The notes under the pieces are model-generated. The model did no database searches. It saw only the letters and a program-made list of their open reading frames with translations, and was not told the origin of the DNA. The position numbers and the translations under genes are program-made. 9,324 nucleotides of DNA from assembly GCA_003488105.1 (NCBI GenBank), contig DNMS01000185.1, positions 1,425 to 10,748 of the forward strand. Direction: 5' to 3'. This document shows, piece by piece, positions 6,334-9,324 of this stretch. The stretch's first letter is position 1; the number at the start of each line of letters is the position of its first letter. Source of the stretch: Rhodospirillaceae bacterium (lineage in GTDB: Bacteria > Pseudomonadota > Alphaproteobacteria > Rhodospirillales_A > Casp-alpha2).

Positions 6334-6349
6334 GTTTGACCGGTCAAAC
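6334..6349. promoter_or_regulatory. Perfect 16-bp palindrome GTTTGACCGGTCAAAC
   Basis: The two 8-bp half-sites are exact complements, so this is a strong operator candidate for a dimeric regulator. Its TTGACC (6336-6341) can serve as a -35 for the plus strand, with TCGAAT (6358-6363) as a weak -10 after 16 bp. Binding here would then directly control the 48-aa peptide gene 83 bp downstream. It does not resemble the LysR box upstream of the other peptide gene. Confidence 0.55.
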
Positions 6350-6418
6350 AGATGAGTTCGAATAGGGAAAAACCTTCCAAGCCTACCGTTACCAACCCCG
6401 GAACCCCATTCGATGCTT

Positions 6419-6424
6419 AAGGAG
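6419..6424 (+). promoter_or_regulatory. Strong ribosome-binding site of the 48-aa peptide gene
   Basis: AAGGAG stands 7 nt before the ATG, near-ideal complementarity and spacing. It is the main evidence that this very short reading frame is translated. Confidence 0.85.
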
Positions 6425-6431
6425 AATTAAC

Positions 6432-6578
6432 ATGGCTTACAATCGCTACATCGGACATTCCGCGCCCTTGCCGAACGGCGCCCTGCCGACCCAGGAAGAA
6501 ATGAGCGCCCTGCGCCATCAGGCCTGGAACCGCGATGTCCGCAATGTCCGCAACGTCATCGGCCGTCTGTTCAAGTAA
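6432..6578 (+). CDS. Small basic peptide (48 aa), similar at its C-terminus to the 61-aa peptide at 587
   Basis: The peptide begins MAYNRYIGHSAPLPNG and ends with a basic helix-like segment: LRHQAWNRDVRNVRNVIGRLFK (residues 27-48). The final VRNVIGRLFK matches VRDVIGRMFR in the 61-aa peptide, the only clear relationship I see. An ideal ribosome-binding site precedes it. No signal peptide or membrane helix is visible. A perfect tandem 9-bp repeat (6535-6552) produces the V-R-N-V-R-N repetition. The gene is divergent from the GcvA-like LysR gene and followed by a structured non-coding stretch, as for the other peptide gene. It resembles short Arg-rich DUF1127-like alphaproteobacterial proteins but I cannot assign the family or a function. 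Confidence 0.75.
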   Translation: MAYNRYIGHSAPLPNGALPTQEEMSALRHQAWNRDVRNVRNVIGRLFK

Positions 6579-6590
6579 GACCCGCTTCAT

Positions 6591-6776
6591 CGCCAAGGAT
6601 GGCGCCGACGCCTGACTGCCTGAGATACACGCTTACAACCTGTTACTTGCCCACGACTACCTGATTATCTCCCTACCCCCGGTTCTTACCGGGACTCGAC
6701 TTCCCACCTTTGGGGTCTGCTTTTTGGATCGCTCCAGCCCCCCTTCGCGATCCCTAAGGCAGGCCCCTAATTTTTT
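6591..6776 (+). ncRNA. Candidate structured 3'UTR or small RNA downstream of the 48-aa peptide gene
   Basis: In order: hairpin CGCCA-AGGA-TGGCG (6591-6604); the element ATCTCCCTAC (6667-6676), identical to the copy at 870-879; hairpin CCCGGT-TCTT-ACCGGG (6678-6693); a terminator-like hairpin (6698-6725); and hairpin GGATCGC (6726-6732) with GCGATCC (6747-6753), whose loop contains AGCCCCCCTT. T6 follows at 6771-6776. The RNA could end at either T run. No long reading frame with coding character occurs here. The shared element and the same order of hairpin then terminator as in the 797-937 region support a related RNA. It may also be an ordinary structured 3'UTR. Confidence 0.42.
6698..6725 (+). 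terminator. Probable Rho-independent terminator
   Basis: GAC (6698-6700) and CCCA (6703-6706) pair with TGGG (6711-6714) and GTC (6715-6717), leaving a TT bulge and a CCTT loop. TGC and five T residues (6721-6725) follow. It is weaker than the terminator at 905-937 but in the same position relative to the peptide gene. Confidence 0.5.
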
Positions 6777-6812
6777 GCGCGGTCGGCTCAAATACGCGCG
6801 CCGCCACTTCCC

Positions 6813-8522
6813 CTAAATCACATCAAATGCGATCGAATGGCGCGTGTCCTCACGCGTGAAGGGCCGCACACCGTGCCATACGTAGGACGGGAACAGCACG
6901 AGTTTGCCCGGCTCAGGCCGCACCATGATGCGCGTGCGATTGCGGGCACTCACGTAGGCGTCCGGGGGCGCGCCGATCTGCAAGCACCCCTCGCCCGTCT
7001 GCCACACCTCATCCGGCAGGTCCGGAACCTTCACGTAATAGACGCCGGACAACCAGCCCTCGTTGTGGATGTGGCTGGCGTCGTAGCCGGCGCCGCGCAG
7101 GATCGTCGACCAGGCGCCGGTAAACCGGAAATCCGGATTGACGAACCGCAGGAAGGGATGATCGGCATCCGGCGTCAGCCCGGCGATATAGCGCCGAAGA
7201 GATTTCACGATCCCGGTCTTGACCAAAGCGACCGTGCCGGTCGGCCCGTTGAACAGGTTGTCGGGAATTTGCGTACCACCGCGCATGGTCTGGTTGATCG
7301 GCGGCGGCAGGGCCTTGTGGCGGGCTTCCAGTTCGGCATGCAAGGCGGCATTGAAGGCCTGCAGATCGGCATAGCCGTCGGGCACGTCGATGAACATCTC
7401 GGTCACGGCGCTGTCGTAATCGACAATACGGGCAACATCCGGGTCTTCCGCCTCGGTCATGGCGATGGTCAGAAGGCCCAGGACACCCGAACGGCGGGGA
7501 TTGCGGGCATGCGCCCCTTGCAGCGGCGCCACCGCCGCGTCGGGACGCCCGACGTGCAGCAGGGCCTCGCCCTGAATTTCCAAAATCTCCGGATCCTCGG
7601 GGTCCAATTCAACGGCCCGCGCCAAGGCATCCAAGGCTTCGTCATGACGCCCCAGGGATGACAGGGCGGCACCCAACTGGCCATGGGCCTGGGCGCTGTC
7701 GGGCGCCAGGGCGATGGCCCGGCGTAACACCGGCTCCGCCTGCTTGAACCAATGATCCGTCACCAGGCATCGTCCGTATTGCAGATGCGCCATGGGATGG
7801 TCAGGCAGTTCGCGGCACACCCATCGGTAGGTGTCGTGCATCTGATCCTGTTGGTCGCTTTCCCATTTGAGGGTCTTGAAACATTCATGCGCGCCCAGGT
7901 GGAAGGGGTCGAGGGCGACCGCCTTGCGGCAGGCTTCGAAGGCGTCCTCCCGGCGGCCGAGTTCGAAATAGATGGCACCCAGGCTGGCATGGGAATCAGG
8001 CCAGCCGCCGGATATCCGCAGCGCCTTCTCGAACGCGCGCATGGCGTCTTTGGGCCGCGCCGCCGCCTGCAAGGCGACGCCGTAGTTGTGAAACAATTCG
8101 GGGTCGCGGACCTGGCGTTCCAATGCCGCTTCAAAATCGCTGATCGCGGCGTCAAGCTGGTCTAGCTTCTGCAGGGCCAAACCCCGGTTGTTGAGAACAT
8201 CCGGATTGCCGGGATCGAGCGCCAGGGCGCGGTCGCCGGCCGCCCGGGCGGCCGGGAAATCCCCGGCGTAATAGCGGGCGAGGGCAAGGTTGTTCCACCA
8301 CGCCGCCTTGGTCGCGTCGATGGCGACGGCCTGTTCCAGCATCGACCGTGCCGCCGCCAGATCGCCGCCCTGCATCAGGGCAACGCCGAGCAGATGCGCG
8401 GCATCGCCGTGCCCCGGATTGGCGGCCAGGAACGCGCGGTACATGTCCGCCGCGCCGGCGATGTCACCAGCCTGATGGCGGGCAAAGGCCTGTTCAAGGG
8501 ACACGGGGCCGATGGGCGCCAT
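6813..8522 (-). CDS. TPR-repeat protein with C-terminal putative 2OG-Fe(II) oxygenase domain (569 aa)
   Basis: Residues 8-355 are tetratricopeptide repeats, seen as recurring G-x-A-L and A-L-x-L-D-P patterns (e.g. LLGVALMQGG at 44-53, ALALDPGNPD at 99-108, LGAALSSLGRHDEAL at 283-297, AVELDPEDP at 303-311). They fall in two blocks separated by a non-repeat stretch near 215-240. The C-terminus (about 410-569) matches the putative 2OG-Fe(II) oxygenase family found fused to TPRs: RGGTQIPDNLF (414-424), SHIHNEGWLSGVYYV (483-497), PGKLVLFPSYVWHGV (538-552) and TRHSIAFDV (560-568). Likely metal ligands are H484/H486 and H550, with R561 holding 2-oxoglutarate. It is probably cytosolic, since no signal peptide is visible. 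I start at the ATG at 8522; a GTG at 8564 would prepend a Cys/Arg-rich stretch unlike the family. The substrate is unknown; the TPRs probably bind a protein partner. The gene lies 85 bp downstream of the aldo/keto reductase on the same strand. Confidence 0.88.
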   Translation of the reverse strand: MAPIGPVSLEQAFARHQAGDIAGAADMYRAFLAANPGHGDAAHLLGVALMQGGDLAAARSMLEQAVAIDATKAAWWNNLALARYYAGDFPAARAAGDRALALDPGNPDVLNNRGLALQKLDQLDAAISDFEAALERQVRDPELFHNYGVALQAAARPKDAMRAFEKALRISGGWPDSHASLGAIYFELGRREDAFEACRKAVALDPFHLGAHECFKTLKWESDQQDQMHDTYRWVCRELPDHPMAHLQYGRCLVTDHWFKQAEPVLRRAIALAPDSAQAHGQLGAALSSLGRHDEALDALARAVELDPEDPEILEIQGEALLHVGRPDAAVAPLQGAHARNPRRSGVLGLLTIAMTEAEDPDVARIVDYDSAVTEMFIDVPDGYADLQAFNAALHAELEARHKALPPPINQTMRGGTQIPDNLFNGPTGTVALVKTGIVKSLRRYIAGLTPDADHPFLRFVNPDFRFTGAWSTILRGAGYDASHIHNEGWLSGVYYVKVPDLPDEVWQTGEGCLQIGAPPDAYVSARNRTRIMVRPEPGKLVLFPSYVWHGVRPFTREDTRHSIAFDVI

Positions 8523-8549
8523 GGGGCAATTCCGATTCCTGAGGCAAGG

Positions 8550-8570
8550 GCGGCGGCAAAACACCGCCGC
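8550..8570. repeat. GC-rich hairpin between the aldo/keto reductase and TPR genes
   Basis: GCGGCGG (8550-8556) pairs perfectly with CCGCCGC (8564-8570) around a 7-nt loop. There is no T tract on either strand, so it is not a simple intrinsic terminator. It may stabilise or attenuate a transcript joining the two minus-strand genes. Confidence 0.45.
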
Positions 8571-8607
8571 AGATCACACAGAACCTGAACGACGGCGGCC
8601 GGGCAAG

Positions 8608-9324
8608 TCAACGGGGCATGGCGGCCTTCTCGATGGCGGCGATCTCAGCGGGCGTCAGAGTGAAATCGAAAACGTCCAAATCCTGCACCATATGGGCCGC
8701 GTCCTTGGTGCCGGTCAGGGCGATCATGCCGACGTCGAGGGCGAAGCGGAACACCGTCTGCGCCGGGGTCTTGCCGTGGCCGGCCGCGATCTTCTTGACC
8801 ATCGCATGATCGACCAGCGCCCTGTTGGCCGTAAGCAGGGAAAATCCCTGATAGCGGATGCCTTCCTGGGCGCAGACGTCCCGGATGTCCCGGTCCCAGG
8901 CACGCGCGGCATAGCAGCGGTTCTGCACGAAACGGGGTTTTACCTCGGCCCGGGCGCACAGCAGGCGGACCTGCTCCAACTTGAAATTGCTGACCCCCAA
9001 CAGGCGCACCCGGCCCTGCTTGTGGATTGCCTCCATCGCCCGCCACACCTGCCAGTCGATAGGGTGCAGGCGCTCGCCGGTCCAGGGGCCGTGCAGCACC
9101 AGGCTGTCGATGTAATCGGTTTGCAGATGTTCCAGGGATTTCTCGAAGGACTGGGCGACCTGGGTGGCAGCGGGCGCGTTCTCGTCATAAGGCAGGCGAT
9201 GGTCCTGGCCGCGGCGAAAGGTAAACTTGGTCTGGATGAACAGGTCTTCACGCCGCACCCGGCCCGACTTGACCGCCTTGGCCAGGGCCGTACCGGTCCC
9301 GGCCTCGTAATAATGCTTGCGCTG
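8608..9324 (-). CDS. Aldo/keto reductase family oxidoreductase (C-terminal 238 aa; 5' end outside window)
   Basis: The reading frame is open to the right edge (first residues QRKHYYEAG), so the GTG near 9258 is internal. The sequence follows the aldo/keto reductase (beta/alpha)8 barrel: RREDLFIQTKF with the catalytic lysine, YIDSLVLHGP with the catalytic histidine, GRVRLLGVSNF, the QNRCY strand, then YQGFSLLTANRAL and the C-terminal MIALTGTKDAAHMVQDLDVFDFTL that binds the cofactor phosphate region. The catalytic Asp and Tyr belong to the missing N-terminus. It would be an NAD(P)H-dependent carbonyl reductase of unknown substrate. Ending in EKAAMPR, it stops 85 bp before the TPR gene's start on the same strand, so the two may be co-transcribed. 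Confidence 0.92.
   Translation of the reverse strand, partial: QRKHYYEAGTGTALAKAVKSGRVRREDLFIQTKFTFRRGQDHRLPYDENAPAATQVAQSFEKSLEHLQTDYIDSLVLHGPWTGERLHPIDWQVWRAMEAIHKQGRVRLLGVSNFKLEQVRLLCARAEVKPRFVQNRCYAARAWDRDIRDVCAQEGIRYQGFSLLTANRALVDHAMVKKIAAGHGKTPAQTVFRFALDVGMIALTGTKDAAHMVQDLDVFDFTLTPAEIAAIEKAAMPR

Noticed and set aside
6312..6337. GGGAAC resembling a general-stress EcfG promoter (GGAAC-N16-17-CGTT)
   Set aside because: No CGTT occurs at the required distance; the nearest sequence is GGTTT with the wrong spacing. The GGAAC at 990-994 fails the same test.
6771..6776. T6 run as an intrinsic terminator
   Set aside because: The nearest stable stem (6726-6753) ends 17 nt before it and the intervening AGGCAGGCCCCT forms only a weak stem. 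It is kept only as a possible second 3' end, not as a called terminator.
6837..7661. A 274-codon plus-strand frame antisense to the TPR-oxygenase gene
   Set aside because: Shadow of the real gene; no ribosome-binding site or recognisable domain.
8523..8564. GTG start extending the TPR protein by 14 residues
   Set aside because: The extension is Cys/Arg-rich and overlaps the GC-rich hairpin. The ATG at 8522 gives a natural N-terminus.
1..9324. Mobile element, phage, CRISPR or tRNA/rRNA signatures
   Set aside because: No transposase or integrase domains, no spaced direct repeats, and no cloverleaf or rRNA-like sequence were found on reading both strands.

Overview
The window is GC-rich chromosomal DNA with long tightly packed genes, third-position G/C bias and short AT-rich islands at promoters. 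GcvA-type LysR regulators, a TPR/2OG-oxygenase fusion and short Arg-rich peptides ending in a V-I-G-R-[ML]-F block all point to an alphaproteobacterium, probably Rhodospirillales-like. That assignment is from gene style only. I saw no insertion sequence, phage gene, CRISPR array, tRNA or rRNA.

Layout. (1) 1-440, minus: N-terminal half of a LysR regulator running off the left edge, with a recognisable promoter and LysR box. (2) 587-772, plus: a 61-aa peptide gene divergent from that regulator, followed by a strongly structured stretch and a textbook intrinsic terminator (905-937). (3) 1042-2826, plus: an SLC13/DASS-type permease with two inserted RCK_C (TrkA_C) domains. (4) 6213-2836, minus: a probable three-gene operon, a GcvA-like LysR regulator, then a D-2-hydroxyacid dehydrogenase, then a serine hydroxymethyltransferase (SHMT) homologue with altered active-site residues. 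It converges on the permease with a 9-bp gap. (5) 6432-6578, plus: a 48-aa peptide gene divergent from the second LysR gene, again followed by a structured stretch with a terminator-like hairpin. (6) 8522-6813, minus: a TPR protein with a C-terminal putative 2OG-Fe(II) oxygenase domain. (7) 9324-8608, minus: an aldo/keto reductase running off the right edge.

The main discovery candidate is a repeated architecture. Each LysR gene faces a short peptide gene with a strong ribosome-binding site. Each peptide ends in a similar block (VRDVIGRMFR and VRNVIGRLFK). Each peptide gene is followed, about 90-100 nt after its stop, by the same 10-mer ATCTCCCTAC, a small hairpin and a terminator hairpin. 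Each 3' region also holds a hairpin whose C-rich loop reads AGCCCCC(C)TT. This resembles the known alphaproteobacterial pattern of DUF1127-type small ORFs followed by anti-Shine-Dalgarno-type sRNAs (the CcsR/'cuckoo' RNAs of Rhodobacter), but the sequences here are not the canonical CCUCCUCCC motif and the pairing with LysR genes is notable.

The LysR/dehydrogenase/SHMT-like operon suggests metabolism of a hydroxy-amino acid or hydroxyacid. The SHMT homologue keeps the PLP machinery but lacks the folate-reaction glutamate, so its reaction may not be the classical serine/glycine interconversion.
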